56,213 nt of DNA, from positions 1-56,213 of the forward strand of contig JAPLSJ010000130.1 of assembly GCA_026398695.1 (NCBI GenBank), read 5' to 3'. This DNA is from Arenimonas sp. (lineage in GTDB: Bacteria; Pseudomonadota; Gammaproteobacteria; Xanthomonadales; Xanthomonadaceae). Both the position numbers and the translations under genes were made by a program. Shown here piece by piece: positions 18,491 through 27,241 of this stretch. Within the stretch, counting starts at the first letter, position 1, and each line of letters opens with the position of its first letter. Under the pieces are notes generated by a model. That model was not told the DNA's origin, did no database searches, and was given only the letters and a program-made list of their open reading frames with translations.

Positions 18491-20674
18491 ATGCCCTCCA
18501 TGCTCAAGCACAAGCTGATCGCCCTCTCCGTCGCACTGCCGCTGGCCATGGCCATGGCGGCCACGTCCGCGCCTGGCACGCCAGCCGCGCCGGTCGCGAA
18601 GGCCGCCAGCTACCAGCCCAGCGTCGAGCAGGCAGCCGCGGCGCGCCTGGTCTACGGCATCCTGTCCGACAGCCGCTACGTCTACCGCGCCAAGCCGCTG
18701 GACGACGCGATGTCGATGGAAATCCACCGCCGCTTCCTCGAAGCGCTCGACGCCCAGAAGCTGTTCTTCACCCAGGCCGACATCACGCGCTTCGACGCCT
18801 ACCGCCTGCGCCACGACGACGCCATCAAGAACCAGCAGCTGGGCGCCGCCTACGACATCTTCAGAACCTACGTGAAGCGCGTGGACGAGCGCGTGGCCCA
18901 TGCCAACCGCCTGCTGGCCAAGCCCTTCGACTTCAGCACCAACGACACCTGGCTGTATGACCGCGAAGACGCCGCCTGGGCCGCCAACGGCGCCGAGCTC
19001 GACAAGGCCTGGCTCAACTACGTCAAGAACGACGCGCTGCGCCTGAAGCTGGCCGGCCGCAGCCAGGAAGAAATCCGCAAGACGCTCGGCAAGCGCTACG
19101 CCGGCCTTGCCGAGCGCGTGCACGAGCTGCGCAGCGACGACGTGTTCGAGACGTTCATCAACGCCTACGCCACCTCGATCGACCCGCACACCAGCTACAT
19201 GTCGCCGCGCAGCGCCGAGAACTTCAACATGCAGATGCGCCTCTCGCTCGAGGGCATCGGCGCGGTGCTGCAGCGCCAGGAAGAATTCGTGGTCATCCGC
19301 ACCATCGTGCCGGGCGGCCCGGCCGGCACCGGCGGCAAGCTCAAGGTCGGCGACCGCGTGGTGGCCGTGGGCCAGGGCGCCAGCGGCCCGATGACCGACG
19401 TGGTGGGCTGGCGCATCGACGACGTGGTGGAACTCATCCGCGGCAAGAAGGGCACCCAGGTGCGCCTGGACGTGCTGCCCGCCGAAGCCGGCGCCGACGC
19501 CAAGCCCACCACCATCGCCATCGTGCGCGACAAGGTGAAGCTCGAACAGCAGGCGGCGCAGAAGCGCGTGATCGACGTGGACGGCCGCCGCATCGGCGTG
19601 GTCGAGCTGCCCACCTTCTACCTCGACTTCGAGGCCAAGCGTCGCGGCGACAAGGACGCGCGCTCGGCCACCGCCGACGTCGCCCGCCTGCTGCGCGAGC
19701 TGCGCGCTGAAAAGGTCGACGGCGTGGTGATCGACCTGCGCGACAACGGCGGCGGCTCGCTGCTCGAGGCGGTGGAGCTCACCGGCCTGTTCATCGACAC
19801 CGGCCCGGTGGTGCAGGTGCGCGAAACCGGCGGCCGCGTCAGCATCGAGTCCGACACCGTCGGTGGCGTGGCCTGGGACGGCCCGCTGGCCGTGCTGGTG
19901 AACCGCAGCTCGGCCTCGGCGTCGGAAATCTTCGCCGCCGCCATCCAGGACTACGGCCGCGGCCTGATCATCGGCGAGCCCACCTTCGGCAAGGGCACGG
20001 TGCAGAACCTCATCGACCTCGACCGTTTCCCGCGCAAGGACGACGTCAAGTTCGGCCAGGTGAAGCTGACGGTGGCGCAGTTCTTCCGCGTCGACGGCGG
20101 CACCACCCAGCATGCCGGCGTGGTGCCCGACCTGCAGTTCCCGGTCACCCTGGACGCCAGCGAGTTCGGCGAAAGCAGCTTCGACAACGCGCTGCCCGCC
20201 TCCCGCATCGCCCAGGCCGCGCACGTCAACGTCGGCAACTTCACCTCGCTGGGCCCGCAGCTCAAGGCCCGCCACAAGGCGCGCGTGGCCAAGGACGCCG
20301 AGTTCGGCTGGTGGGCGCAGGACGTGGCCACGTTCCGCGCCGAGCGCGACAAGAAGACCCTCTCGCTCAACGAGACCGTGCGCCGCGCCGAGCGCGACCG
20401 CATGGAGGTCCAGCGCAAGCAGCGCGAAGCCGACCGCAAGGCCGCCGGCCTGGGCAGCGACGTGCTGGCCCGCGCCGACGACGGCCTGAGCGCCAGCGAG
20501 CGCAGCGTCGCCGACCAGGCCGCCGCGGAAGAAGCCGCCAAGACCCGCCCCGACCCGCTGCTGCGCGAGTCGGCGGCCATCCTGGCCGACGCACTCGACC
20601 TGCTCAGCGGCAACCGGGCCCTCACCGCGCAGGTGCTGCCGGTGACGCGCCAGCCCACCGTCTGGGCCGAATAA
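18491..20674 (+). CDS. prc: Carboxy-terminal processing (tail-specific) protease Prc
   Basis: The 727-aa periplasmic S41 protease degrades proteins from exposed C-termini and processes murein hydrolases. A signal peptide (residues ~1-25) is followed by an N-terminal helical domain, a PDZ domain (~residues 240-330) and the protease core. Catalytic Ser476 (SSASASE) and Lys501 (FGKGTVQ) lie exactly 25 residues apart, as in E. coli Prc. A basic, charged C-terminal DUF3340-like region follows (ERDRMEVQRKQREADRKA). ATG 18491 was chosen; ATG 18500 is possible. Confidence 0.96.
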   Translation: MPSMLKHKLIALSVALPLAMAMAATSAPGTPAAPVAKAASYQPSVEQAAAARLVYGILSDSRYVYRAKPLDDAMSMEIHRRFLEALDAQKLFFTQADITRFDAYRLRHDDAIKNQQLGAAYDIFRTYVKRVDERVAHANRLLAKPFDFSTNDTWLYDREDAAWAANGAELDKAWLNYVKNDALRLKLAGRSQEEIRKTLGKRYAGLAERVHELRSDDVFETFINAYATSIDPHTSYMSPRSAENFNMQMRLSLEGIGAVLQRQEEFVVIRTIVPGGPAGTGGKLKVGDRVVAVGQGASGPMTDVVGWRIDDVVELIRGKKGTQVRLDVLPAEAGADAKPTTIAIVRDKVKLEQQAAQKRVIDVDGRRIGVVELPTFYLDFEAKRRGDKDARSATADVARLLRELRAEKVDGVVIDLRDNGGGSLLEAVELTGLFIDTGPVVQVRETGGRVSIESDTVGGVAWDGPLAVLVNRSSASASEIFAAAIQDYGRGLIIGEPTFGKGTVQNLIDLDRFPRKDDVKFGQVKLTVAQFFRVDGGTTQHAGVVPDLQFPVTLDASEFGESSFDNALPASRIAQAAHVNVGNFTSLGPQLKARHKARVAKDAEFGWWAQDVATFRAERDKKTLSLNETVRRAERDRMEVQRKQREADRKAAGLGSDVLARADDGLSASERSVADQAAAEEAAKTRPDPLLRESAAILADALDLLSGNRALTAQVLPVTRQPTVWAE

Positions 20675-20690
20675 CCCCGCAAGATCCGGA

Positions 20691-20715
20691 TAGCCGGCGC
20701 CCCGCGCGCCGGCTA
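20691..20715. repeat. Perfect 10-bp-arm inverted repeat between prc and the AraC-Ogt gene
   Basis: TAGCCGGCGC-CCCGC-GCGCCGGCTA lies 16 nt after the prc stop. No T-tract follows, so termination would be inefficient. It runs into a -10-like TAGCCT (20714-20719) that is 6 nt before the next ATG, so it may also be an operator. Confidence 0.55.
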
Positions 20716-20725
20716 GCCTGAGCGC

Positions 20726-21589
20726 ATGGAAAACCGCGCCGCCGCCACCGTCGATCTCCGCCTCGAACAGGCCCGCCGCCTGCTCGACCAGGACGACCTC
20801 GGCCTCGATGCCCTCGGTGCCGCCGTGGGCCTGAGCCCCACCCACCTTCAGCGCCGCTTCCGTGACCAGTTCGGGCTCACGCCGGCCGAGTACCGCGCGC
20901 AGCGGCGGCTGGCGGCGCTCAAGCGCGGCCTGCGCGGCGGCCAGAGCGTCACCCACGCGCTGTACGACGCCGGCTACGGTTCGCCCAGCCGCGTTTACGA
21001 AGACGGCGCCGCGCGCCTGGGCATGCCGCCGCTGGCCTATGGCCGCGGCGGCGAAGGCCTGGAGATCCGCTGGTCGCTGGTGCACACCGCGCTGGGCCAG
21101 GCGCTGGTTGCGGCCACCGAGCGCGGCATCTGCGCCGTGGCGCTGGGTGACGACGCCGCGGCGCTTGAGCGCGAACTGCGCACCGAGTTCCCGCGCGCCA
21201 CGCTGCAGCGCGTGGACAGCGGCCGCGACGCCTTCCTCGCTCCGCGCCTGCGCGCGGTGGCCGACGCGCTGGCGCGCAAGTCCGGCAGCGTGCCCGTTGA
21301 ACTGGTGGGCACCGCCTTCCAGCTGCGCGTGTGGCAGGCGCTGATGCGCATCCCGGCCGGCGAAACGCGCAGCTACGCGCAGCTGGCCGCCAGCCTCGAC
21401 GCGCCCAAGGCCGCGCGCGCCGTCGCCCGCGCCTGCGCCAGCAACCGCGTGGCGGTGCTGGTGCCCTGCCACCGCGTGATCCGCGGCGACGGCACGCCCG
21501 GCGGCTATCGCTGGGGGCTGCCGCGCAAGCAGGCGCTGCTGGCCTCCGAATCCCTGTCGTCGCACGCCCAAACCAAGGGCCGCGCATGA
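20726..21589 (+). CDS. AraC-type regulator fused to methylated-DNA-protein cysteine methyltransferase
   Basis: The 287-aa protein has an AraC helix-turn-helix domain (~20-100: LDALGAAVGLSPTHLQRRFRDQFG) joined to an O6-alkylguanine-DNA methyltransferase domain (~115-275). The acceptor Cys248 is in VPCHRVIRGDGTPGGYRWG. It removes alkyl groups from guanine O6 and probably regulates the alkylation response. Compared with E. coli Ada it lacks the N-terminal zinc domain that senses methyl phosphotriesters, so how it would be activated is unclear. It overlaps the EamA gene by ATGA. Confidence 0.92.
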   Translation: MENRAAATVDLRLEQARRLLDQDDLGLDALGAAVGLSPTHLQRRFRDQFGLTPAEYRAQRRLAALKRGLRGGQSVTHALYDAGYGSPSRVYEDGAARLGMPPLAYGRGGEGLEIRWSLVHTALGQALVAATERGICAVALGDDAAALERELRTEFPRATLQRVDSGRDAFLAPRLRAVADALARKSGSVPVELVGTAFQLRVWQALMRIPAGETRSYAQLAASLDAPKAARAVARACASNRVAVLVPCHRVIRGDGTPGGYRWGLPRKQALLASESLSSHAQTKGRA

Positions 21590-22473
21590 ATTCCGGAAAA
21601 TCCGCGGCCCCGTCCGCACTCGCGGTCGCGCTGGCGCTCGGTTCGGTTTACCTGGTGTGGGGCTCGACCTACCTGGCGATCCGCGTCGGGCTGGAAGGCT
21701 ACCCGCCGTTCCTGATGGGCAGCCTGCGCTTCCTCGCCGCCAGCGCGGTGTTCTACGCCTTCCTGCGCTGGCGCGGCCACGCCGCACCCACGCGCGCGCA
21801 GTGGAAGAACGCCGCGGTGCTGGGTTTTTTCATGATGCTGATGGGCAACGGCCTGGTGAATTTCGCCGAACAGACGGTGTCGTCGGGGCTGGCGGCCATC
21901 GCGGTGGCGTCGATGCCGCTGTGGGCGGCGCTGTTCGGCGTGATGAAGCGCCAGCATCCCAGCCGGGGTGAATGGCTCGGTCTGGCGATCGGTTTCGTCG
22001 GCGTGGTGTGGCTCAACGCCGGCAGCGAGATGCGCGCCAGTCCGGGCGGCATGCTGGCCCTGCTGGCGGCACCGATCGCCTGGGCCTGGGGCTCGGTGTG
22101 GAGCCGCGGCCGCGACCTGCCGGCGCCGTTCATGAGCACGGCGGCGCAGATGTTCTGCGGCGGCGTGGCGATGGGCGTGCTGGGGCTGGCGCTGGGCGAG
22201 CGCATCACCCAGGTGCCGCCGCTGGAAGCGACGCTGGCGGTGGGCTACCTGGCGGCGTTCGGTTCCATCGTCGGCTTCAGCGCCTACGTGTGGCTGCTGC
22301 ACCACGTGCGGCCGGCGCTGGCCACCAGCTATGCGTACGTGAATCCGCCGATCGCCGTCCTGCTGGGCGCGCTGCTGCTGGGCGAGCGCTTCGGGGCCAG
22401 CGCCATCGGCGGCATGGTGGTGATCCTGGCCGGCGTGCTCATCATCACCCGCGCCAAGGCGCGGGTGGCGTAG
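21586..22473 (+). CDS. EamA/DMT family transporter (YedA-like)
   Basis: The 295-aa inner-membrane protein has ten predicted helices in two EamA repeats. Signatures include [21 protein letters not shown] at the first helix and [22 protein letters not shown] in the second repeat. It is likely an exporter of amino acids or other metabolites; the substrate is unknown. AAGGGC precedes the ATG, which overlaps the stop of the AraC-Ogt gene. It ends 3 bp from the convergent Mo-hydroxylase gene, with no terminator between them. Confidence 0.92.
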   Translation: MNSGKSAAPSALAVALALGSVYLVWGSTYLAIRVGLEGYPPFLMGSLRFLAASAVFYAFLRWRGHAAPTRAQWKNAAVLGFFMMLMGNGLVNFAEQTVSSGLAAIAVASMPLWAALFGVMKRQHPSRGEWLGLAIGFVGVVWLNAGSEMRASPGGMLALLAAPIAWAWGSVWSRGRDLPAPFMSTAAQMFCGGVAMGVLGLALGERITQVPPLEATLAVGYLAAFGSIVGFSAYVWLLHHVRPALATSYAYVNPPIAVLLGALLLGERFGASAIGGMVVILAGVLIITRAKARVA

Positions 22474-22476
22474 CGG

Positions 22477-24636
22477 TCAGGCCTTCGCCAGCGCCAGCGG
22501 CAGCGAACGCAGGCGCTGGCCGGTGAGTGCGAACACGGCGTTGGCCACGGCGGGTGCGATGGGCGGCAGGCCGGGTTCGCCGACGCCGCCGGGCTTTTCG
22601 CTGCTGGCCACGACGTGGGTGTCCACCGCCGGCATCTCCGGCAGCCGCAGCGCCGGGTAGTCGTGGTAGTTGGACTGCTGCACGCGGCCGTCCTTCAGCG
22701 TGATCTTGCCGTGCAGCGCCGCGCTCAGGCCGTAGGCGATGCCCGACTCCATCTGCGCGGCGATCATCAGCGGGTTCACCGCCACGCCGCAGTCGATGGC
22801 GCACGTGACCCTGTGCACGCGCACCGCGCCGTCTTCCACGGACACCTCCGCGACCTGCGCCACGTAGCTGCCGAACGACTCATGCACGGCGATGCCGCGG
22901 CGGCGGCCCTCGGGCAGCGGCGAACCCCAGCCGGCCTTTTCGGCCGCGAGGTTGAGCACGCCGAGGTGGCGCGGGTGGTCCTTGAGCAACGCGCGGCGGT
23001 AGTCCAGCGGATCCTTGCCCGCGGCGTGCGCCAGTTCGTCCACCAGGCTTTCCATCATGAAGGCGTTCTGGCTGTGGCCGACCGAGCGCCACCAGAGCAC
23101 CGGCACGCCGCTGGCGGGCGAGTGCAGGTCCACGCGGTGGTCGGCCAGGCCGGTGATGTAGGGCGAGTTGTTCACGCCTTCCACCGACGAGCCGTCCACG
23201 CCGTCCTTGATCATGCCGGCGAAGGGCGTGCCGGCCATGATCGACTGGCCCACCAGCACGTGGTCCCACGCGGTGGGCAGGCCGTCGTCGCCCAGCGCGA
23301 TGCGGGCATGCGCCAGGTACATCGGGCGGTAGTAGCCGCCCTGGGTGTCGTCTTCGCGGGTCCAGACCGTCTTCACCGGCAGGCCGGCGGCTTTCGCCAC
23401 GTGCACCGCTTCGGTGACGACGTCGGCGGCGGGCGTGGCGCGGCGGCCGAAGCCGCCGCCCAGGAAGGGCGTGTTCACTTCCACCTGTTCGGGCTTGAGG
23501 CCGGTGATGGCGGCGGCGGCGCCTTGTTCGACGGTCTGGAACTGCGTACCCACCCACAGCTCGCACTTGTCGGCGCCGATGCGCACGGTGCAGTTGAGCG
23601 GCTCCATCGCGGCGTGCGCGAGGTAAGGCACCAGGTATTCGGCTTCGACGGTCTTGCTGGCTGCGGCGATCTTCGCGCGGGCGTCGCCCTTGCGTGCGGC
23701 GTTGGCGCCGTCGGCCTTGGCCAGCTCGCGGTACTGCGCCAGCTGCCTGCCCGAGTCCATGCCCGCGTTCGGGCCCAGGTCCCAGTCCACCGACAGCGCA
23801 TCGCGGCCCTTTTTCGCGGCCCAGAAATGATCGGCCACCACGGCCACGCCCGACGGCACCTGCACGACCTTGACCACGCCGGGCACGGCCAGCGCCGGCG
23901 CGGGGTCGAACGACTTCACCTTGGCGCCAAACACCGGCGCGCGCGCCACGACGGCGGTCTTGAGGCCTTCGAACTGGATGTCCAGGCCGAACTTCGCGCT
24001 GCCGTTGATCTTCTCGGGCGTGTCCAGGCGGCGCGTGGGCCTGCCGATCACCTTCCAGTCGGACGCGGCCTTGAGCGCGACGTTGGCCGGCACCGGCAGC
24101 TTGCCGGCGTCGTCGGCCAGTTCGCCGTAGCGCGCGCGCTGGTCGCCCGAAATCACCACGCCGTTCTCGGTGCGGCAGGCCGAAGCCTCCACGCCGAAGC
24201 GCGCGGCGGCGGCCTGCACCAGCATGGCGCGGGCAGTGGCGCCGACCTGGCGGTAGCGGTCGAACTCCGACCACGTGGTGGTGGAGCCGCCGGTGCCCTG
24301 CATGCCGAACACGCTGCTGAAGTACACCGGCGCGGCCGGCGCATGCGCGACCTGGAATTTCGACCAGTCGGCGTCGAGCTCTTCGGCAACCAGCATCGGC
24401 AGCGTGGTCCAGATGCCCTGGCCCATTTCCGAATGCGCCAGCAGCACGCTGATGCTGTCGTCGGCGCCGATGCGCAGGAAGGCGTTGGGCGTGAGCGCGG
24501 GCGCAGCGGCGGGAGCCTCCTGGGCGAAGGCCAGGCGCTTGCCGCCTGGCACCACGAAGGCGATCACCAGGCCGCCGCCGATGAGGGCGCTGGCCTTGAG
24601 GAAGGTGCGGCGGGAAGGATTGTTTTCAGCGTTCAC
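22477..24636 (-). CDS. Molybdopterin-binding subunit of a xanthine-dehydrogenase-family oxidoreductase (IorB-like)
   Basis: The 719-aa large subunit begins with a twin-arginine signal ([14 protein letters not shown]), so the folded cofactor-loaded enzyme is exported. It carries molybdenum-cofactor motifs such as FLGGGFGRR and, at the end, [18 protein letters not shown]. Domain order resembles isoquinoline 1-oxidoreductase beta and membrane-bound aldehyde dehydrogenases. The substrate is unknown; aldehydes or N-heterocycles are likely. The GTG start (SD GGGAGA) forms a GTGA overlap with the stop of the [2Fe-2S] subunit gene. No FAD or cytochrome c subunit is encoded nearby. Confidence 0.92.
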   Translation of the reverse strand: MNAENNPSRRTFLKASALIGGGLVIAFVVPGGKRLAFAQEAPAAAPALTPNAFLRIGADDSISVLLAHSEMGQGIWTTLPMLVAEELDADWSKFQVAHAPAAPVYFSSVFGMQGTGGSTTTWSEFDRYRQVGATARAMLVQAAAARFGVEASACRTENGVVISGDQRARYGELADDAGKLPVPANVALKAASDWKVIGRPTRRLDTPEKINGSAKFGLDIQFEGLKTAVVARAPVFGAKVKSFDPAPALAVPGVVKVVQVPSGVAVVADHFWAAKKGRDALSVDWDLGPNAGMDSGRQLAQYRELAKADGANAARKGDARAKIAAASKTVEAEYLVPYLAHAAMEPLNCTVRIGADKCELWVGTQFQTVEQGAAAAITGLKPEQVEVNTPFLGGGFGRRATPAADVVTEAVHVAKAAGLPVKTVWTREDDTQGGYYRPMYLAHARIALGDDGLPTAWDHVLVGQSIMAGTPFAGMIKDGVDGSSVEGVNNSPYITGLADHRVDLHSPASGVPVLWWRSVGHSQNAFMMESLVDELAHAAGKDPLDYRRALLKDHPRHLGVLNLAAEKAGWGSPLPEGRRRGIAVHESFGSYVAQVAEVSVEDGAVRVHRVTCAIDCGVAVNPLMIAAQMESGIAYGLSAALHGKITLKDGRVQQSNYHDYPALRLPEMPAVDTHVVASSEKPGGVGEPGLPPIAPAVANAVFALTGQRLRSLPLALAKA

Positions 24637-25100
24637 GGGGTGTCTCCCGATTTGCCGATCTCGGCGGCGCGGTGGATCGCGGCGCGGATGCGCGGGTACG
24701 TGCCGCAGCGGCAGAGATTGCCGGCCATGGCGGCATCGATCTGGGCGTCGTCGGGATTGTTCACCACCTGCAGCAGGGCCGCGGCGGCCATGATCTGGCC
24801 CGACTGGCAGTAGCCGCACTGCACCACGTCCAGTTCGGCCCAGGCTTTCTGCACCGGGTGGCTGGCGTCGGCCGAGAGGCCTTCGATGGTGGTGATCTTC
24901 CGGCCGGACATCGACGACGCCGGCGTGATGCAGGCCTTCATCGGCACCCCGTCCACCAGCACCGTGCAGGCGCCGCACTGGGCGATGCCGCAGCCGTACT
25001 TGGTGCCGGTGAGTCCGACCAGGTCGCGCAGGACCCACAGCAGGGGCATGTCGCTGCTGGCTTCGACGTCGTGGTCGACGCCGTTCACTGAAAGTTTCAT
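24633..25100 (-). CDS. [2Fe-2S] subunit of the molybdenum hydroxylase (IorA-like)
   Basis: The 155-aa electron-transfer subunit has the plant-ferredoxin-type cluster motif [15 protein letters not shown] plus a downstream Cys (KACIT). The second cluster motif, [10 protein letters not shown] with [11 protein letters not shown], lies in the helical domain. Length and order match the alpha subunit of isoquinoline 1-oxidoreductase. It has no signal peptide, so it probably travels with the twin-arginine-tagged large subunit as a hitchhiker. It is followed at once by the large subunit. Confidence 0.95.
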   Translation of the reverse strand: MKLSVNGVDHDVEASSDMPLLWVLRDLVGLTGTKYGCGIAQCGACTVLVDGVPMKACITPASSMSGRKITTIEGLSADASHPVQKAWAELDVVQCGYCQSGQIMAAAALLQVVNNPDDAQIDAAMAGNLCRCGTYPRIRAAIHRAAEIGKSGDTP

Positions 25101-25135
25101 CGGGTTCCTCGCGGCGGCTGGGCGACCCGCCGAGC

Positions 25136-25747
25136 CTACTCCTGCTGGTTGCCCGGTCCAAGTGAGGACGCCCGGGCGTGAAGGTCGGCCGGCACATCAA
25201 TGTCGCGCGACAGCGGCGCGCAGGCGATGGCATGCACGTCGGCCGCGCGCTGGCGCAGCAGGTCGCGGGCGCCGCGGTCGCCGTCCAGCGCGGCCAGGTC
25301 GGCGAACCAGGCGCGCGGCAGCAGGGCCGGCACGCCCAGCACGCCGGCGTAGGCGCTGGCGGCGGCGCGCGCCGGGTCGAGGCTCCAGGCCGCCACGAGG
25401 GCGTGCAGGTGTGCGGCGCCCAGGTCGGGCTGGTCGCACAGCAGCACCAGCGCGCCCGCGCAGTCGGGCGACAGCGCCGCCAGGCCGGCGCGCAGCGAAG
25501 TGCCCATGCCGCGCTCCCAGTCGGCGCACTGCACCGGGCGCAGCGCCAGCGTGGCCACGCCGGCCAGCACGGCGTCGGCGTGTGCGCCCAGCACCAGCAC
25601 CGCGTCCTGCGGCGCGGTGGCCAGGGCCAGCCGCGCGGCGTGATGCACCAGGGTTTCGCCGCCGAATTCGAGCAGCTGCTTGGCCTGGCCGAGCCGCTTC
25701 GAGCCGCCGGCCGCGAGCAGCACCACGCCGTGGCGGGGCGCGGTCAT
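25136..25747 (-). CDS. MobA-like nucleotidyltransferase (MocA/molybdenum cofactor type)
   Basis: The 203-aa protein has an NTP-transferase fold with the opening [19 protein letters not shown] and a central LLCDQPDL metal-binding Asp motif. Members encoded beside XdhC convert molybdopterin to the cytosine dinucleotide cofactor used by Mo hydroxylases (MocA role). This is inferred from family and context. It overlaps xdhC by ATGA and lies 35 nt before the small subunit. Confidence 0.88.
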   Translation of the reverse strand: MTAPRHGVVLLAAGGSKRLGQAKQLLEFGGETLVHHAARLALATAPQDAVLVLGAHADAVLAGVATLALRPVQCADWERGMGTSLRAGLAALSPDCAGALVLLCDQPDLGAAHLHALVAAWSLDPARAAASAYAGVLGVPALLPRAWFADLAALDGDRGARDLLRQRAADVHAIACAPLSRDIDVPADLHARASSLGPGNQQE

Positions 25748-26763
25748 CGGCCGGCGTGGAAATACTGCTGGAGCTGGGCGGCGATGGTCATCGCGATGGC
25801 CTCCGGGCCCTCGCCACCCAAGGCCAGGCCGACCGGCGCGCGCAGGCGCGGCTGCAGCGCCGCGCGCTCGGCGTCCGTGAGTTCGGCCATCAGCTCGTCG
25901 CGGCGACTCGGCGGGCCCAGCAGGCCGACGTAGCCCACCGGCATCGCCGCCAGCGCGCGCAGGGCCTCGAGGTCGGTGCTGGCGACGTGGGTCATCACCA
26001 GCGCGGCGTCGGGCGCGGCCGCGAGCGCGGACAGTACGGCGGCAGGACGACCGTGGCGCAGCGCGTTGGCCTCACCCAGGCGAGCCGGCTGCAGCAGGCC
26101 TTCGCGATGGTCCGCGACGTCGGCCACCCAGCCCAGCGTATTCGCCAGGCGCAGCATCGCCGGTGCCTCGGGGCCGGCGCCGATCAGCAGCAGCCGCGGT
26201 GCGGGCGCGATGCGCAGCCGGGCAACGTGCGCGCCGTCGTGTTCGTGCAGGCCGGGGGCGGACTCACCCAGCGCGCGTGCGGCCGGGGGCGGGTCGAAAT
26301 CGATGCGCACACCCGGGCGCCACGCCAGGCCGCGGCCCGCGTCGGCGGCATCCACCGCCAGCAGCAGCTCCAGCGCCACGCCGTCGGCCTGCGCGGCGCA
26401 AATCGCGTCGAAGAACGCATGCCTGCCCGGCGCCACCGGCCAGGCCAGCACGCGCATGCGGCCACGGCAGCCCGAGCCGGACCCGAACACCACGTCGTCG
26501 TCGCCGCGCGTGTCGAACAGCGCCAAGGCCACCTTGCCCGAGGCCAGCGCATCGCGCGCCAGCTGGTCGAGCGCGGGTTCGAGGCAGCCGCCGGAAATCG
26601 CGCCGAAGCGCTCGCCGTCGTCGGCCACCAAGGCCAGCGCGCCGGGTTTGCGATAGGTCGAACCTTCGGTGTCGGTGACCAGCGCCAGCGCGAAGGCGCG
26701 GCCCTGGTCGCGCAGCGCGCGCGCGCGCAGCAGCACGCCGCGGTTGCCGCCGACCGGGCTCAT
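25744..26763 (-). CDS. XdhC/CoxF family molybdenum-cofactor maturation protein
   Basis: The 339-aa protein has an N-terminal XdhC_CoxI domain (VTDTEGSTYRKPGALALV..GAISGGCLE) and a C-terminal Rossmann domain (LLLIGAGPEAPAMLRLA..VGLLGPPSRRD). The family binds molybdenum cofactor, promotes its sulfuration and delivers it to the apo-hydroxylase. It sits between the SufU-like and MocA-like genes with 4-nt overlaps on both sides, so the maturation factors are made in coupled fashion. Confidence 0.92.
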   Translation of the reverse strand: MSPVGGNRGVLLRARALRDQGRAFALALVTDTEGSTYRKPGALALVADDGERFGAISGGCLEPALDQLARDALASGKVALALFDTRGDDDVVFGSGSGCRGRMRVLAWPVAPGRHAFFDAICAAQADGVALELLLAVDAADAGRGLAWRPGVRIDFDPPPAARALGESAPGLHEHDGAHVARLRIAPAPRLLLIGAGPEAPAMLRLANTLGWVADVADHREGLLQPARLGEANALRHGRPAAVLSALAAAPDAALVMTHVASTDLEALRALAAMPVGYVGLLGPPSRRDELMAELTDAERAALQPRLRAPVGLALGGEGPEAIAMTIAAQLQQYFHAGR

Positions 26764-27197
26764 GCCGGCTCCGGTGCGGCCAGCGCCGCCTGCAGCGCTT
26801 CCCAGGGCAGCAGCGCGCAGCGGTGGCGGCTGGGGTGGGCGGACACGCCGGTCAGTGCGGCCAGTTCGGCCAGGCCGTTGCCGTCGCCGGAGACCAGGCC
26901 ACGGCGCAGCACGTCCAGTCGCGCGGCCACGGCGGCGGCATCGCGCCCGGCCACGTCGGCGGCCATCAGCGACGCCGATGCGGTGCAGATCAGGCAGCCC
27001 TGCGTGCGATGGCGAAGCTGGGCCACGGCGCCGCGCGCATCCAGGTGCACGTCCACTTCGATCCGATCGCCGCACAGCGGATTGCTTGCCTGCGCCGACC
27101 GCGCCGGAGGCGGCAATGCGCCGGCGTGGCGCGGTGCGCGGCCGTGGTCGAGCACGGTGTCGCGGTACAGCGCGGCGAAGGCGTCGGTGGAATCCAT
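26760..27197 (-). CDS. SufU/IscU-like iron-sulfur scaffold or sulfur-relay protein
   Basis: The 145-aa NifU-N-fold protein has the SufU-type ligand set: NPLCGD (Cys42, Asp44), GCLIC (Cys68) and RHRC (Cys127). The spacing between Cys68 and Cys127 includes the longer SufU-style insertion (..GDGNGLAELAAL..). SufU proteins bind zinc and relay sulfur from SufS, or act as scaffolds. As the first gene of a Mo-hydroxylase operon it may supply clusters, or the sulfur of the sulfido ligand. ATG 27197 was chosen; a TTG at 27203 is less likely. Confidence 0.85.
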   Translation of the reverse strand: MDSTDAFAALYRDTVLDHGRAPRHAGALPPPARSAQASNPLCGDRIEVDVHLDARGAVAQLRHRTQGCLICTASASLMAADVAGRDAAAVAARLDVLRRGLVSGDGNGLAELAALTGVSAHPSRHRCALLPWEALQAALAAPEPA

Positions 27198-27205
27198 GGC
27201 CAACG

Positions 27206-27234
27206 ATTAGCGCATGCCGGCCGGCATGCGACAA
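27206..27234 (-). promoter_or_regulatory. Candidate promoter of the Mo-hydroxylase operon with a 20-bp perfect palindrome
   Basis: Reading leftward, the -35 box TTGTCG (27229-27234), a 17-nt spacer and the -10 box GCTAAT (27206-27211) put the start beside the SufU-like ATG. CGCATGCCGGCCGGCATGCG (27211-27230) is a perfect palindrome filling the spacer. It could be an operator, or a hairpin between rarD and this operon. No T-tract is present. Confidence 0.5.
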
Positions 27235-27241
27235 GCCGCGC

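Noticed and set aside
18473..21787. Very long minus-strand open frame (1104 codons) opposite prc and the AraC-Ogt gene
   Set aside because: It is antisense to two clear genes, reads as Val/Ala/Gly/His/Arg-rich nonsense, has no domain, and is explained by GC-rich third positions. The same applies to 3474-5999, 1883-3751, 9611-11761, 11710-13944 and 39833-42355.
24886..27210. 774-codon plus-strand open frame opposite the Mo-hydroxylase maturation genes
   Set aside because: Low-complexity Arg/Ala/Pro-rich shadow of XdhC, MocA-like and SufU-like genes, which are strongly supported on the minus strand.
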